A stretch of DNA of 64,000 nt from the NCBI RefSeq assembly GCF_963666745.1, contig NZ_OY762961.1, positions 2,291,274-2,355,273 of the forward strand. The letters run 5' to 3'. The stretch is from an uncultured Desulfuromonas sp. (GTDB taxonomy: Bacteria > Desulfobacterota > Desulfuromonadia > Desulfuromonadales > Desulfuromonadaceae). Numbering within the stretch: position 1 is the first letter of the stretch; each line of letters starts with the position of its first letter. The notes beneath the pieces are model-generated. The model was given only the letters and a program-made list of their open reading frames with translations. It was not told the DNA's origin and did not search any database. Position numbers and translations under genes: made by a program. This document shows positions 16,644-26,886 of the stretch, piece by piece.

Positions 16644-18477
16644 AGGGACTCGTCAACGAGCCTTGCAGCTGGTGGCGGGTTTTTTCGACCTGTTCCGCAT
16701 AATAGGCTAAGACTGCCCGCCGTGACAGCATGTATAAAACCCGGTCCGGTTCCAGGGAATTCACCACAGGAATCTCCTCGAGATTGCGCGCGGTGATTTT
16801 TTTCATCACTTCGGTCAGCGCTTCATCCGGTGTCGTATAAATGACCTGCCGCGTTGCCATATCTCCGGCAACCACAAGGCCCGGAGGAATCTCTTCATTG
16901 AGTATCCGGCGAATATCATTGAGGGAAAAAATCCCCAACATCCGATCGTCATCATCCACCACCGGGAAATAAGCACTTTTGGCGGAGGAGATCGCATGGA
17001 GGACATCCGGCAAAGTCATCCCGACCGGAATCAGGGTCGCTTCACGCCCTTTACTTTCCAGTTCCGCAACGCGTGCCCCTTCAAGCACATCAATCACAAA
17101 GTCGCCAAAATGCGCCGGGGAATCGATGCGGCTGTCCACCTGTTTTTCATAGATGCCATTACGGCGCATAGCGATCATCGCGACCACACAGACCAACATC
17201 AGCGGCGCCAACAACCCGTAATTTCCTGTCAACTCGCTGACCATAATCAGCGTTGCGATGGGTGCGTTGGCCACACCGGCGAAAAAACCGGCCATCCCCA
17301 CCAACACATACGCCTGAGGATCCTGAGTCAACATCGGGAAAAGCTGCTCCGCGAGCGCACCAAAGGCACCACCGAGCATGGCACCAATCACCAGGCTGGG
17401 TGCAAACACTCCGCCCGAACCTCCTGAGGAGATGGTCAAACTGGTGGCTACGATTTTTGCCACGGCCACCACCAGCATGACGGACAACGCCATTTTCCCA
17501 TAGAGAGCCGCCTGCACCCAACCATAACCAGATCCCAAAACCTGCGGAACCACCATGGCCAGGCCACCAAGCAATAAACCACCCAACGCTGGCTTTAACC
17601 AGGCCGGGCAATTCAGCCGTTTGAAACAATCACGCACACCGTAAAACACTTTGACATATCCTGCACCGAACAGCGCACAGACCAATCCCAGCACACAGTA
17701 AAGGATTAATTCTGCCGGATGCTCAAAGCGAAAGTGAGGTGTTGCCAACAACGGCTCCCAACCGGTGACGGCCCCAAACAGAGAGTAGGCGGTAATTGAC
17801 GAGATAATTGAAGGGATGAGCCCTTCGTGTTCAAACTCCGGATCCCGATAGAGAACTTCAACGGCAAACAAAGCCCCGCCCAAAGGGGAGCGAAAGGTCG
17901 CACCAATACCCCCAGCCATGCCAGCCAAAAGCAATATCCGCCGTGTCGCCACGGTCAGGCCGAGGCGGGTGGCAACGAACGAACCGAATCCGGCACCGAT
18001 CTGGGCGATCGGTCCTTCTCGTCCGGCCGATCCACCCGTGCCAATCGTCGCAATGGAGGCCAGAGTTTTGATCAAGGGAACACGGCCACGGATTTGGCCG
18101 CCTCGCCGGTGGAATGCTTCGAGAGCCCCATCGGTCCCATGCCCTTCCGCCTCCGGCGCATACCGGTAGACCAGCCAACCGCTGATCAGTCCGCCAACCA
18201 TCGGCATCAGGTACAACAACCAGGAAACCTTCATATGCAGGCCGTCCACTGGCGCCATATCGCGGGTCGCCAGATGACCTTCAACAGGGGGATGATACTG
18301 TGCGACCTGACCAAGGAGCACATGATCAACGCTATTGGTGGCAAAATAGAACGCCAAAGCGCCACAACCGGAGACAGCCCCGACCAATGCAGAAAGCAGC
18401 AACAGGCGAAAACCTGTTCCACTCTGTATGGTCCGCAACCAGAGACGAACGGAACGAGACAGGGAAGGAAAAACCAT
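16642..18477 (-). CDS. ClC-family chloride channel/transporter with C-terminal CBS pair
   Basis: A 611-residue protein with the ClC membrane core (about residues 20-430). The selectivity motifs are visible: GTGGSAGREGPIAQIG near residue 150, with the gating glutamate of GREGP present, and GSGGVFAPSL near residue 355. Two CBS domains follow (about 450-580), which in this family bind adenine nucleotides and tune gating. Whether it is a channel or a Cl-/H+ exchanger is not settled here. ATG 18477 has GGGG five bases upstream; a GTG two codons earlier has no spacing for a ribosome site. Confidence 0.9.
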   Translation of the reverse strand: MVFPSLSRSVRLWLRTIQSGTGFRLLLLSALVGAVSGCGALAFYFATNSVDHVLLGQVAQYHPPVEGHLATRDMAPVDGLHMKVSWLLYLMPMVGGLISGWLVYRYAPEAEGHGTDGALEAFHRRGGQIRGRVPLIKTLASIATIGTGGSAGREGPIAQIGAGFGSFVATRLGLTVATRRILLLAGMAGGIGATFRSPLGGALFAVEVLYRDPEFEHEGLIPSIISSITAYSLFGAVTGWEPLLATPHFRFEHPAELILYCVLGLVCALFGAGYVKVFYGVRDCFKRLNCPAWLKPALGGLLLGGLAMVVPQVLGSGYGWVQAALYGKMALSVMLVVAVAKIVATSLTISSGGSGGVFAPSLVIGAMLGGAFGALAEQLFPMLTQDPQAYVLVGMAGFFAGVANAPIATLIMVSELTGNYGLLAPLMLVCVVAMIAMRRNGIYEKQVDSRIDSPAHFGDFVIDVLEGARVAELESKGREATLIPVGMTLPDVLHAISSAKSAYFPVVDDDDRMLGIFSLNDIRRILNEEIPPGLVVAGDMATRQVIYTTPDEALTEVMKKITARNLEEIPVVNSLEPDRVLYMLSRRAVLAYYAEQVEKTRHQLQGSLTSP

Positions 18478-18632
18478 CAGCACCCCATTTCATGGCAAAA
18501 GACGTCATTACAGGAGTAATGGGTATTTCTCAAAAAGATACGATAACAACAACTTGGAAACATTAAAACAAATAGAGAGTCGCTCCGACAACCCTTTTCC
18601 AGATATTATCGAGATATCTTCACCTTCAGACA

Positions 18633-18666
18633 TAAAAAAAGCCCCGTACCAGTGATGTACGGGGCC
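18633..18666 (-). terminator. Terminator after the YjfB-like gene
   Basis: GCCCCGTAC (18641-18649) pairs perfectly with GTACGGGGC (18657-18665). On the minus strand the stem is followed by seven T residues, ending the short gene at 18687. Confidence 0.9.
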
Positions 18667-18686
18667 CAATCGAAAGGGGTTAGTGG

Positions 18687-18881
18687 TTAAGCTGTTATGT
18701 TGATTCGTTGCCCTTTGCCGGTGAAAGCGGCCATTTCCGCCTGATTACTTTCATCGACTTTCAATTGATTTGTTCCTTCAATCGACTTCTCAAGAACCTC
18801 TAAAGCCAGCTTGGGTTGATCGTTTGCCCGACTCAAAATGGCCAACCCGCCTGTCGCATTATTTGCCGCATTGATATCCAT
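18687..18881 (-). CDS. Small YjfB-like putative motility protein
   Basis: A 64-residue protein beginning MDINAANNATGG and ending GQRINITA, with a central amphipathic helix (QPKLALEVLEKSIEGTNQL). The layout (MDI start, short helix with a lysine, closing G-x-x-I-x-I) resembles the YjfB family annotated as putative motility proteins. It has a textbook ribosome site (AGGAGG six bases before ATG) and its own strong terminator, so it is a real stand-alone gene. No flagellar gene is near it. The family match is from pattern only. Confidence 0.6.
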   Translation of the reverse strand: MDINAANNATGGLAILSRANDQPKLALEVLEKSIEGTNQLKVDESNQAEMAAFTGKGQRINITA

Positions 18882-19014
18882 CTGAAACCTCCTGACAACA
18901 GCATTTTTCCGGCTGTTATGAAAAGAGTACCCCCGAAAAAGGCCTTTGTCAAAGGCGGTTATGGCACAAATCTGCCAAGCGCGCGTAATGATTTAATAAA
19001 AAATAAAGTTAAAA

Positions 19015-19740
19015 TTAACGACTACGCAATTTGGACAGCAGACGCAAAATCTCCAGATAAAGCCAGGCCAGGGTCACAATCAAGCCAAATGCGGCATACC
19101 ACTCCATGTATTTGGCGGCACGACCATCACCCTTCTCAATGAAATCAAAGTCCAGTACCAGGTTCAACGCTGCAATCCCAACAACAACCACACTGAAACC
19201 AATCCCAATCGGACCGGATTCGTGGATATAAGGGATCTCCCAGCCGAAAAACCTGCCGACGATGCCGACAAGATAAACCAGGGCAATCCCTCCTGTCGAC
19301 GCGAGCACACCACTACGAAAATTCTGTGTCACCCGCACCAAGCGTAATTTATAAACCACCAGGAGACTGAACAGCACACCAAACGTCAAACCAACCGCCT
19401 GCAAGACAATCCCCGGATAGCGTTGCTCAAGAAAAGCGGAGATGCCGCCAAGCGCAAAGCCTTCCAAAACCGAATAGATCGGACCACAAACAGGACTGAC
19501 CTTGGGGACAAACGCTATGAGCAGGGCAACAACAAAAGAGCCGATAATGCCACCCGTCATCCATGGCATCATGGCTTGGTGGTCTTGATTATAAAACAGA
19601 TTCCAGGTCCAACCGGCCCCAATGACCAGAAGTGCCAACAACACAATGGTTTTATTCACCGCCCCCTGAATCGTCATCACTTGATCTGTGGCGGCTGCGG
19701 CAAAGGCGCGTTCTTTCAAAATGGGATTGCTGGTCCGCAT
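19015..19740 (-). CDS. Bax inhibitor-1 / YccA family membrane protein
   Basis: A 241-residue protein with seven likely membrane segments spread over residues 30-235 after a hydrophilic N terminus (MRTSNPILKERAF). The opening 'RTSNPILK' and the acidic 'LNLVLDFDFIEKG' region near residue 200 are typical of bacterial BI-1/YccA-like proteins of the long-N-terminus group. Some relatives act as calcium leak channels or modulate FtsH; the role here is unknown. ATG 19740 follows AAGGAGAATAGTCGT. Confidence 0.85.
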   Translation of the reverse strand: MRTSNPILKERAFAAAATDQVMTIQGAVNKTIVLLALLVIGAGWTWNLFYNQDHQAMMPWMTGGIIGSFVVALLIAFVPKVSPVCGPIYSVLEGFALGGISAFLEQRYPGIVLQAVGLTFGVLFSLLVVYKLRLVRVTQNFRSGVLASTGGIALVYLVGIVGRFFGWEIPYIHESGPIGIGFSVVVVGIAALNLVLDFDFIEKGDGRAAKYMEWYAAFGLIVTLAWLYLEILRLLSKLRSR

Positions 19741-19907
19741 ACGACTATTCTCCTTTAAAGGAATTGTTGCCCCCGAGGCACTTGACGACGGAGAACATTT
19801 ATAGAAAAATTAAAAATCACTACAGTTTGTAACAAGTTTCCAACCCTTTGTCGATAGAGAGGTCACAGGTTGCCTCTTATCGCCAATTTTTGAGTAAAGG
19901 ATTCTTT

Positions 19908-21452
19908 ATGCGCTGGACTGCATTTCTCATAATTACACTGCTCTTGACTCTTAGCGGCTGTGCCGTCAATCCGGTAACTGGAAAAAACGAGATCGCCCTC
20001 GTTGGCGAGTCCACCGAAATCAATACCGGTGTTCAAAACTATGAGCCAAGTCGCCAGATGCAGGGTGGAGATTATACCACTCATCCAGAGATCAACCGCT
20101 ATGTTCAACAGGTCGGGCAAAAACTTGCCGCGGTCAGTGACCGGCAATTGCCTTACGAATTCAAGGTCATCAACGATTCAACCCCGAATGCCTGGGCACT
20201 ACCCGGTGGAAAAATTGCCATCAATCGAGGGCTTTTAGTGGAATTGAACAACGAAGCGGAGCTGGCTGCGGTTCTCGGACATGAAATCGTCCATGCCGCC
20301 GCCCGTCATGGCGCGAAAGGGATGGAACGAGGGATGTTGCTGCAAGGCGCGGTGCTGGCCGCATCCATCGCATCCAAAAACAGCGAATACTCAGGGTTGG
20401 CAACCAGTGGAGCGGCCATCGGTGCGCAACTCATCACCCAGAAATATGGACGCGATGCGGAACGCGAATCAGACTATTACGGGATGCAATACATGGCGCG
20501 AGCCGGTTATGACCCTGCCGCAGCCATTGAATTGCAACAGACCTTTGTACGCCTATCCGAAGGGCAGGAGAGCAACTGGCTTAGCGGCCTGTTTGCAAGT
20601 CATCCTCCCTCTCAGGAACGGGTCGAGGCCAACCGAGAGACCGCATCGACGCTACCAAAAGGGGGAGAACTGGCGACCGATCGCTACCGGCAGACCATGG
20701 CACCACTGTTTGCAGATCGTGAAGCCTATCAGGCTTACGATGAAGGGCGTAAGGCTCTGGATGAAGGCAACACAACCTTGGCTCTGGCCCTGGCAGAGAA
20801 AGCGCTACGCCTGCAACCGAAGGAAGCGCTGTTCCATTCGCTACGTGGCGACATTCGCTTCAAGGAGCAGCAGTTCGACGATGCGATCACCAACTATGAC
20901 CGGGCGATTGCCAACAATGCCGGTTATTTCCACTTTTATTTGCAACGTGGTCTGGCAAAAAAACAACTGGGTCGTACTGCTGAAGCACGTGTCGATCTGG
21001 AAAGAAGTAATGAATTCCTGCCGACAGCTCCAGCTCAGGCAGCTCTCGGACAATTTGCCCTGCAACGCGGTGACCGATTGCTCGCCAAGCAGCTGTTTGC
21101 GTCTGCGGCTCAATCCAGCTCCGAAGTTGGCAAACAGGCGCGTGAGGACTATGTTCGTCTCGATCTAAGTGAGCATCCGGAAAACTATCTGGCCATCAAC
21201 CTGGCTCTAGACCGCCGGGGGAATCTGGTGATTGGCGTGACCAATAACAGTGGCCTGGCAGTAAGCAATGTCGATGTCCAGGCGCAGTACCTTGACAGCC
21301 GCGGCAAAATGCGCCGAGCACAAATTCCTGTTTCCGGCACATTTAAAGTCAACGAACAACGTGAGATGACAACCGACATTGGCCCAATCACAACGGATCA
21401 ACAACGCAAAGCTCTTGCTGTAAAGGTTGTCGCGGCCCAGATTGTAAAGTAG
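19908..21452 (+). CDS. M48-family metalloprotease lipoprotein with TPR-like C terminus
   Basis: A 514-residue exported zinc protease. A lipoprotein signal (MRWTAFLIITLLLTLSGC, lipobox LSGC with Cys at residue 18) precedes the M48 catalytic domain, whose HEIVHAAARH zinc motif is near residue 125 and whose downstream zinc ligand lies in 'RDAERESDYYG' near residue 185. Residues 280-400 contain TPR-like helices (ALDEGNTTLALALAEKALRL, FDDAITNYDRAIANN). The overall plan resembles BepA/LoiP periplasmic quality-control proteases. ATG 19908 follows AAAGGA at a spacing of six; the in-frame start 20 codons upstream would bury the signal peptide. Confidence 0.88.
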   Translation: MRWTAFLIITLLLTLSGCAVNPVTGKNEIALVGESTEINTGVQNYEPSRQMQGGDYTTHPEINRYVQQVGQKLAAVSDRQLPYEFKVINDSTPNAWALPGGKIAINRGLLVELNNEAELAAVLGHEIVHAAARHGAKGMERGMLLQGAVLAASIASKNSEYSGLATSGAAIGAQLITQKYGRDAERESDYYGMQYMARAGYDPAAAIELQQTFVRLSEGQESNWLSGLFASHPPSQERVEANRETASTLPKGGELATDRYRQTMAPLFADREAYQAYDEGRKALDEGNTTLALALAEKALRLQPKEALFHSLRGDIRFKEQQFDDAITNYDRAIANNAGYFHFYLQRGLAKKQLGRTAEARVDLERSNEFLPTAPAQAALGQFALQRGDRLLAKQLFASAAQSSSEVGKQAREDYVRLDLSEHPENYLAINLALDRRGNLVIGVTNNSGLAVSNVDVQAQYLDSRGKMRRAQIPVSGTFKVNEQREMTTDIGPITTDQQRKALAVKVVAAQIVK

Positions 21453-21613
21453 AAGCTGGACTGTTCGTTTGCACAGTCTCTTTCTGTGAGATACAAACCA
21501 AACAAATGCGTGTTCTACGGTGTTTTTTCTCGACGGCCCCTGTTAGTCTCAACACCATCAAGACGTGTTGTGGCAGGCAGGTTTTGATCTCCTTTCTTCC
21601 TACTTTAGTACTG

Positions 21614-21652
21614 AAAAAGCCGGATCGGTTGCCTCCCCGATCCGGCTTTTTT
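21614..21652. terminator. Bidirectional terminator between the M48 and histidine kinase genes
   Basis: AAAAAGCCGGATCGG pairs with CCGATCCGGCTTTTTT across a short loop. It sits between convergent genes and is symmetric enough to stop both. Confidence 0.9.
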
Positions 21653-21678
21653 CATTGAGCCCAGAAAAGTCCCCAAAA

Positions 21679-23895
21679 TTATTCTACGACAGGCAGATCG
21701 ATCATAAATGTCGTTCCTTTACCCAACTCACTTGTCACTGAGATTTTGCCCTGATGTTGTTCTATGATCTCATAGGCAATGCTCATTCCAAGGCCGGTTC
21801 CTTTTCCAACTTCCTTCGTGGTAAAGAATGGTTCGAAAATCCGTTTCAGATTCTCTTCTGCAATTCCGCATCCGGTATCTGTAATCCAGATATGAATCCG
21901 CTCCTTCTCATGACGCGTCTTGATGGTGATTTCACCTTGTTTCTCAATCGCGTGGGCCGCATTAACAAGAATATTCATAAAAACCTGATTCATTTTTTGC
22001 GCATAGCACAGAGTCAATGGCAATTCACCATAATCGCGATTCAGGGTCACCTTGTATTTCAACTCATTCCAGATAATGCTGATGGTATTTTCCAGGCATT
22101 CGTTGAGATCAACCTTGGCCTCTTCCGCCTGATCAGCACGGGAAAAGGTTTTGAGGTTTTGTACCAGCTTTCTGACTCGCTCGGTGCCATCAAGTGATTC
22201 ATCAATCAATTGACGGCTGTCATCCAAAAGAAAATCAAGTTTGAGTTTTTTACGCAGTTGGATCACAGCCACTTTTTGATCACTGTCAGGCAACTGATCC
22301 AGAAGTTCTTCCATAGCCTGAATGTAGGTCAACATCTTTTCCAGATATTTCCTCAAAGAATTCAGGTTACTGTTGATAAAACCAATCGGATTATTAACTT
22401 CATGAGCCATCCCGGCAGCAAGCAGGCCGACAGACGCCATCTTCTCCTGTTGGAGAATAATCAACTGCGACGCTTTGAGTTCAGCATAGGCCTCCTCAAG
22501 TTTCTGCTGACTTTTGGACAGGACAAGGTTCTGTTCCTCAAGGTTTTCCGCCATGGCCCAAGATTCTTCGAAAGCCTGTTGCAAACGTTTTTCCATCTCA
22601 CGACGCTGACTGATGTCCTGCGCAACCCAGATCAAGGATTGCACCTGTCCCTGATCATCTACCATCGGAGAACTGGACAATGACACCGAAATCCGCTTTC
22701 CATCCTTGGCCACGAGAAAAAAACAGCCTCGGTCTTTTTTGTCGATCAACAAGGTTGGACTACTGAATTCGTGAATATCAAAGGTTCCTTTATGCCAGGC
22801 TGCAGGGAGGATGAGTTCCACGGGCTGATCAACCAGTTCATCGCAGGTATAGCCGAGAAGAACACAGGTCGACTGATTGGCACTTTTGATCAAACCTTCA
22901 CTGGAGATAATCATTAACGCTTCACGCATCGATTCCACAATGCAGTCGTAATAGTCTCGCGACACTGTAGTTTGCCGAAGCTGACTGGACATTTTGTTGA
23001 ACGCTTTAACCAACGTGCCGATTTCATCCGTGGAGTCTGTAATAAAATTCTGATCAATCCGGCCATCAGCAATATGCTCAACACGTTGCGTCATACGCAA
23101 AAGGGGCTGCAAGATCCTGCGTACCATCCAGACCAGAGTGATCGATGTCACCAGCAACATCAACAGTGTTGACACAATGATGGTTCTACGCATCGAAACA
23201 ATGGAGTCCTCCGCTTCAGCCAGAAGCAATCCGACACGAAAAGCACCCCAATGTTGTCCCTCAATCAGGATAGGTGCGGACAGATCCCACATCACCTCAC
23301 CGGTATCGCGCCGATAGATCTGACGAAGGACTTTGTTCTCTTCATCACCGAGGAAATGAGCGGCTTGCAACCCCACCGCATCGTCAAAAAAGCGCTTAGT
23401 CCTATTTGCCTTTCGATCCAACTGTTTATTGCCGCTTAGCGGCTTGGAATAATGGCTGTTATGAGTCGGAGCATAACCATTGTGATCAACAAGGACAGCA
23501 AATACGACCGAGTGATCTTCTTCGACAAACCGGTCAAGAAGGTCCTGAATTTGTTCATCAAAGAAATGATCGGAACGGGTGTGAAATCTGGGCGGGTCAG
23601 TTTCGGCTAAAGGTCCGTTGAGGATTGGCTGATAGTCGGTATCAAATAAATCATCATGGCTTAGTTCACCATGATTCAATGCATCTGTAAGAATTTTTTC
23701 CATGGTGGCAGCGCCAACCAGCACCATATTTCGAGCTTTGGTAAACAACAGTGTTTCAACGGCTCCGGTCCGCTCACGAATAAAGTAAATGCCGAAAAAA
23801 ACCATCAGAAGAGCTAAAACAGCAATCAGCGGCAGGACAACTTTCATAGAAATCTGACGACGAACAAAAGCCAACATAGGCAAGGAAGCTCCCAT
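21679..23895 (-). CDS. Membrane sensor histidine kinase (sensor-HAMP-PAS-HK)
   Basis: A 738-residue kinase. One membrane helix (about 16-36) and a second (about 236-258) frame a periplasmic sensor of roughly 200 residues with a '[14 protein letters not shown]' stretch also seen in chemoreceptor-type ectodomains. A HAMP linker (258-310), a PAS domain (about 320-435) and a coiled coil lead to the phosphoacceptor histidine in [13 protein letters not shown] (near residue 495). The ATPase domain has [16 protein letters not shown] and [12 protein letters not shown]. All catalytic boxes are intact. No response regulator is adjacent, so it is an orphan; the divergent neighbour is the octaheme cytochrome gene. 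ATG 23895 follows AAAGGTG. Confidence 0.88.
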   Translation of the reverse strand: MGASLPMLAFVRRQISMKVVLPLIAVLALLMVFFGIYFIRERTGAVETLLFTKARNMVLVGAATMEKILTDALNHGELSHDDLFDTDYQPILNGPLAETDPPRFHTRSDHFFDEQIQDLLDRFVEEDHSVVFAVLVDHNGYAPTHNSHYSKPLSGNKQLDRKANRTKRFFDDAVGLQAAHFLGDEENKVLRQIYRRDTGEVMWDLSAPILIEGQHWGAFRVGLLLAEAEDSIVSMRRTIIVSTLLMLLVTSITLVWMVRRILQPLLRMTQRVEHIADGRIDQNFITDSTDEIGTLVKAFNKMSSQLRQTTVSRDYYDCIVESMREALMIISSEGLIKSANQSTCVLLGYTCDELVDQPVELILPAAWHKGTFDIHEFSSPTLLIDKKDRGCFFLVAKDGKRISVSLSSSPMVDDQGQVQSLIWVAQDISQRREMEKRLQQAFEESWAMAENLEEQNLVLSKSQQKLEEAYAELKASQLIILQQEKMASVGLLAAGMAHEVNNPIGFINSNLNSLRKYLEKMLTYIQAMEELLDQLPDSDQKVAVIQLRKKLKLDFLLDDSRQLIDESLDGTERVRKLVQNLKTFSRADQAEEAKVDLNECLENTISIIWNELKYKVTLNRDYGELPLTLCYAQKMNQVFMNILVNAAHAIEKQGEITIKTRHEKERIHIWITDTGCGIAEENLKRIFEPFFTTKEVGKGTGLGMSIAYEIIEQHQGKISVTSELGKGTTFMIDLPVVE

Positions 23896-24181
23896 AAGAC
23901 ACCTTTAGAGGTGTTTTATCGACAACTCTCACGTGTCAAGCCACATGAAAACTCATCCGAACGACGAAAAAAGAAAGAGCAAAATGGACCTCTTTACCAT
24001 TCAGTAAAGCTTAGCAGACTCTTGCACCATGACAAGAACACCACCTGACTCCAAATTGGGAATACGACATCAGATTTGAATGCCCGATGCGATAAAAAAT
24101 GCTATATTAGAAACCGCATCAAATTTCAGCCCACGAAATGTGCGTGTGCTAATTTTATACACCTGTATCAGGAGGGGAAAG

Positions 24182-25702
24182 ATGAATTCTCTGTCACAAG
24201 TGCGTTATGCAATCCTACTTTTTCTTGCACTACTGTTTTTCGCTGCGCCAACATGGGCGGAACAAACACTCATCAGTGACAACACGCAGGAATGCCTTGG
24301 TTGTCACAGCATGGTCACACCAGGCATTGTTGCCGACTGGCAAAAGAGTGGTCACTCCCACACCAGCCCCAAGCAGGCCATGGAACTGCCTGTCATCAAC
24401 CGGCGAATCTCAACAGACAAAATTTCCGACACCTTGAATAGCGTTGTTATCGGTTGTGCCGAATGTCACACCATGAATTCGGACCGTCACGAAAAAGATC
24501 GATTTGAACACAACGGATTTGTCATTCACACTGTCGTTTCACCGAGCGACTGTGCCACGTGTCATCCGGTTGAAGTTGAGGACTTTTCCCATAACCTGAT
24601 GTCACAGGCCTACGGCAACCTGATGGACAATCCGGTCTACCAAATCATGGTGAATAACACCAATGGGTTGGCAACATTCGATAACGGCACCTTCCATCAT
24701 GCCGGTGCCGACGAGATCAGCAATGCTGATTCGTGTCTGTCATGCCATGGCACTGTCGTTGAAGTGACCGGAAAAGCGACACGGGAAACCGACATGGGTG
24801 ACATGGAGTTTCCAACATTAAGCAACTGGCCCAATGCTGGTGTGGGCCGAATCAACCCTGACGGCAGTAAAGGCGCTTGTGCCTCTTGTCATATGCGTCA
24901 TCAGTTTTCCATTGAAGTGGCTCGAAAACCTTATACCTGTGCCGAATGCCATAAAGGGCCCGACGTTCCCGCCTATAAAGTCTATTCTGTCAGCGTCCAC
25001 GGCAACATTCAGAAATCCGTAGACAAATACTGGGACTATAAAGCGGTACCCTGGACGGTCGGAAAAGATTTTACCGCGCCGACCTGCGCCGCCTGCCATG
25101 TCAGTGAACTGGTCAACAGTGAAGGCGAGGTGCTGGCAAAACGCTCTCACCGCATGACGGACCGCTTGCCTTGGCGTATTTTTGGTCTGCCATATGCCCA
25201 TCCGCACCCCATCCACGCCGACACGACGGGCATCGTGAACAAAGCAGGCCTCACCCTGCCGACGGAACTCACCGGAGAATTGGTGTCTTCTGCTTTGATC
25301 TCTCCGGAAGAAATGTCAGTGCGGACAGACAACATGAAAAAAGTCTGTTCAGGGTGCCATTCAGAGCAATGGGTTGAAGGCCATTTTTCACGACTCGACC
25401 GTTCAATTGAAACGTCGAACCATATGACACTCCAGGCGACAAAAATACTCAGTACGGCCTGGCAAGAAGGTTTGGCTCAGGGCCTGCCTCAGGGCGCCAA
25501 TCCGTTTGACGAAGCGCTGGAAATGAAGTGGATCGAACAATGGTTGTTCTACGGCAATTCAGTCCGCTTTGCCACGGCCATGGGTGGTGTCGACTATGGT
25601 GTTTTTGCCGATGGGCGATGGACTCAGGCACGCAACCTTCAAGAAATGGGAGATTATTTGAAATTCTTGCGGGCTGGGCAAAAAAGCGAAAAAAATGAAT
25701 AA
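24182..25702 (+). CDS. Exported octaheme cytochrome c, hydroxylamine oxidoreductase (HAO) family
   Basis: A 506-residue periplasmic cytochrome. A signal peptide (about 1-26, ending PTWA) is followed by eight CxxCH haem sites at about residues 38, 92, 123, 185, 232, 253, 301 and 389. Spacing, the 'NWPNAGVGRINPDGSKGACASCH' region (fifth haem) and the C-terminal 'GRWTQARNLQEM' match the HAO/HaoA family, which oxidises hydroxylamine in nitrifiers. Homologues in anaerobes are thought to work as reductases of nitrite or hydroxylamine. I cannot place the tyrosine that crosslinks the P460 haem in true oxidases, so direction is open. ATG 24182 has AGGAGGGGAAAG before it. It is a single-gene unit with its own terminator, and no NrfH-like quinol partner is adjacent. 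Confidence 0.87.
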   Translation: MNSLSQVRYAILLFLALLFFAAPTWAEQTLISDNTQECLGCHSMVTPGIVADWQKSGHSHTSPKQAMELPVINRRISTDKISDTLNSVVIGCAECHTMNSDRHEKDRFEHNGFVIHTVVSPSDCATCHPVEVEDFSHNLMSQAYGNLMDNPVYQIMVNNTNGLATFDNGTFHHAGADEISNADSCLSCHGTVVEVTGKATRETDMGDMEFPTLSNWPNAGVGRINPDGSKGACASCHMRHQFSIEVARKPYTCAECHKGPDVPAYKVYSVSVHGNIQKSVDKYWDYKAVPWTVGKDFTAPTCAACHVSELVNSEGEVLAKRSHRMTDRLPWRIFGLPYAHPHPIHADTTGIVNKAGLTLPTELTGELVSSALISPEEMSVRTDNMKKVCSGCHSEQWVEGHFSRLDRSIETSNHMTLQATKILSTAWQEGLAQGLPQGANPFDEALEMKWIEQWLFYGNSVRFATAMGGVDYGVFADGRWTQARNLQEMGDYLKFLRAGQKSEKNE

Positions 25703-25732
25703 ATACAAAAGTTTTCTTTAACTAAAACGACA

Positions 25733-25761
25733 ATAGGCCCGATCTTTTTGATCGGGCCTAT
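25733..25761 (+). terminator. Terminator after the octaheme cytochrome gene
   Basis: ATAGGCCCGATC pairs perfectly with GATCGGGCCTAT over a five-T loop. Only CTATTT follows, so the U tract is weak, but the stem is strong. Confidence 0.75.
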
Positions 25762-25839
25762 CTATTTACAACCATTTTTATCTTTTACTTCTTGTCTACT
25801 CAGGATAAAATCCTTCGAATTTCCCGGAGGATAGAACCT

Positions 25840-26886
25840 ATGAGATTAATTCATCCCCTGTTGTCAGGGGGGCTGATTCTTTTATTTGTCTGTAACGCCC
25901 TGGCTTCGACACCTGAGGAGTTTCGACGGAGCATTTATGAGCCGCCAGTGGCAATTCAACATCAGGCCGCCAAAAACTCTCCGATAAAAATTGCCACCAT
26001 CTACCCGGATCAACAAGCCTCGGATTATTGGCGGCGCAATCTGGTCAGCATGACGGCACGACTCGATGCCCTTAAGATCAACTATCGCTGGCAGCACTAT
26101 GCCAGTCGCCCTTCCGATAGTCGCCAGCAAGAGCAACAACTGTCTATGGCCTTGGCCGAGCAACCTGACTTCCTTGTTATCAGCATTGATTCTCCACGCA
26201 TCAGAAAACTGCTTGGGCGCATTCTCTACCGTGGCACGCCAAAAGTGATCATCCCCAACCAGACCATTAGCAATCCGCAATGGCAAGAACATCCACCATT
26301 ACTCTACACCGGCTTTGACCACATTGAAGGGTCCCGCCTTTTGGCGAATGCTCTTTTTGAACGCCATGGCGACAATGCCCGTTACGCTATCATGTACGGG
26401 ACAAAAGGTCGGGTCAGCGAACTTCGTGTTCAGGGATTCCACGATGTTGCGATACAACGTCATGCCCCGCCACCTGTTGCAGAATATTATACCGATCTGT
26501 CTCCCGAAAAAATTTATCTGGCGACCGCCGACGTTCTGAACAACAATAGAGACTTGGACTTTATCTTCTGCATCACCACGGACATTGCCCTACAGGTGGC
26601 AAAGGCCGTGAAAGACCTTGGCAGCGAGCATGTTGAGATCAACGGCTGGGGTGGAGGAAGTGACGAGCTTGAAGCTCTGAGACAAGGCAAGCTCGCGGTT
26701 ACCGTCATGCGGATGAATGACGATACCGGTGTTTCTATTGCTGAAGCGATAAAATTTGTTCTGGAAAATCGACAGGATGAGGTTCCGGCCCGTTTCTGTG
26801 GAGAACTCAAGTTGCTGACATCTGCAGATGTTTCCTCAATTGACCAGTTGAAAAAAAGGGCTTTCCGCTACTCGGAGTCGCAATGA
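25840..26886 (+). CDS. LuxP-like periplasmic substrate-binding protein
   Basis: A 348-residue exported protein of the periplasmic-binding-protein type I fold. A signal peptide (about 1-22, ending NALA) precedes two lobes; IKIATIYPDQQASDYWRRN starts the first. 'INGWGGGSDELEAL' followed by 'VTVMRMNDDTGVSIAEAI' near the C terminus resembles LuxP, the AI-2 binding protein of Vibrio, more than ordinary sugar-binding proteins. No ABC permease or ATPase is linked. Instead its stop overlaps the next start (ATGA at 26883), coupling it to a membrane GGDEF-EAL protein, so it probably delivers a ligand signal and does not import. ATG 25840 has GGAGG nine bases upstream. The ligand is not known. Confidence 0.8.
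   Translation: MRLIHPLLSGGLILLFVCNALASTPEEFRRSIYEPPVAIQHQAAKNSPIKIATIYPDQQASDYWRRNLVSMTARLDALKINYRWQHYASRPSDSRQQEQQLSMALAEQPDFLVISIDSPRIRKLLGRILYRGTPKVIIPNQTISNPQWQEHPPLLYTGFDHIEGSRLLANALFERHGDNARYAIMYGTKGRVSELRVQGFHDVAIQRHAPPPVAEYYTDLSPEKIYLATADVLNNNRDLDFIFCITTDIALQVAKAVKDLGSEHVEINGWGGGSDELEALRQGKLAVTVMRMNDDTGVSIAEAIKFVLENRQDEVPARFCGELKLLTSADVSSIDQLKKRAFRYSESQ

Noticed and set aside
20281-21168. A long alternative reading frame inside the M48 protease gene
   Set aside because: It has no family-like sequence, is rich in Arg/Cys/Met/Pro as expected of a shifted frame, and lies wholly within a gene with clear protease motifs.
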